DNA of 21,993 bases from Spirochaetia bacterium (GTDB taxonomy: Bacteria; Spirochaetota; Spirochaetia; Sphaerochaetales; Sphaerochaetaceae), in the NCBI GenBank assembly GCA_009929055.1, contig SABI01000012.1:1-21993 (forward strand), written 5' to 3'. The notes beneath the pieces are model-generated. The model had not been told where the DNA came from. It saw only the letters and a program-made list of their open reading frames with translations, and ran no database searches. The stretch's first letter is position 1; the number at the start of each line of letters is the position of its first letter. The position numbers were made by a program, and so were the translations under genes. Below, in pieces: positions 21,927 to 21,993 of this stretch.

Positions 21927-21955
21927 ATAATAGCTCAGGCATAGATGATTAGCAA
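21927..21955 (-). promoter_or_regulatory. dnaA promoter, probably leaderless
   Basis: On the minus strand, TTGCTA (21955-21950) and TATTAT (21932-21927) are separated by 17 bp. The ATG at 21919 follows the -10 after 7 nt without a Shine-Dalgarno site. I see no DnaA box in the 38 bp between this promoter and the window end. Confidence 0.5.
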
Positions 21956-21993
21956 GTATTGTCTAATAATGAATTCTTCTATGGCAAAAAAAG

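Overview
The window is an AT-rich bacterial chromosome segment that carries the replication-initiation neighbourhood. It most likely comes from a spirochaete of the Treponema/Sphaerochaeta kind. This is inferred from three things: a DUF721 gene directly after recF, a 51-residue L34 protein with a Treponema-like tail ending DEKKPY, and a two-membrane envelope gene set. No 16S rRNA gene is present, so the assignment is tentative. I see no tRNA, rRNA, CRISPR array, insertion sequence or prophage.

Layout. Positions 1-1810 (minus strand): an aminopeptidase P fragment coupled to lgt. Positions 1897-4128 (plus): a secreted S41 protease (ctp) directly followed by rsmE, which begins with a strong hairpin. 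Positions 4207-5373 (plus): an AAA+ protein of the sigma-54 activator type with a pseudo-receiver, an altered GAFTGA loop and no DNA-binding domain. Positions 5455-10445 (plus): a TetR regulator, an RND/MMPL exporter, a LolA-like periplasmic protein and an outer-membrane barrel, closed by a terminator. Two similar operator-like palindromes lie in the promoters of the first two genes. Positions 10446-11091: a 646-bp gene-free AT-rich stretch with two perfect DnaA boxes inside an 18-bp direct repeat. Positions 11092-13472: divergent murA (a Cys-to-Asp active-site variant) and a PfkB sugar/nucleoside kinase. Positions 13464-21919 (all minus): dnaA, dnaN, recF, DUF721, rpmH, rnpA, yidC, jag and metK in transcription order. 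The dnaA-dnaN gap holds a good oriC candidate: several near-consensus DnaA boxes, a DnaA-trio-like run and an AT-rich tract.

How the genes work together. The right half is core machinery for replication initiation, the sliding clamp, recombination repair, RNase P, membrane protein insertion and SAM synthesis. The tetR operon looks like a self-contained route from inner membrane to outer membrane for a hydrophobic cargo. A recurring feature is that lgt, murA, the pfkB gene and dnaA each have a -35/-10 pair with a 17-bp spacer and an ATG only 7-8 nt after the -10. None has a Shine-Dalgarno sequence, so leaderless transcripts are likely. Genes inside operons have clear Shine-Dalgarno sites or overlap the preceding gene.
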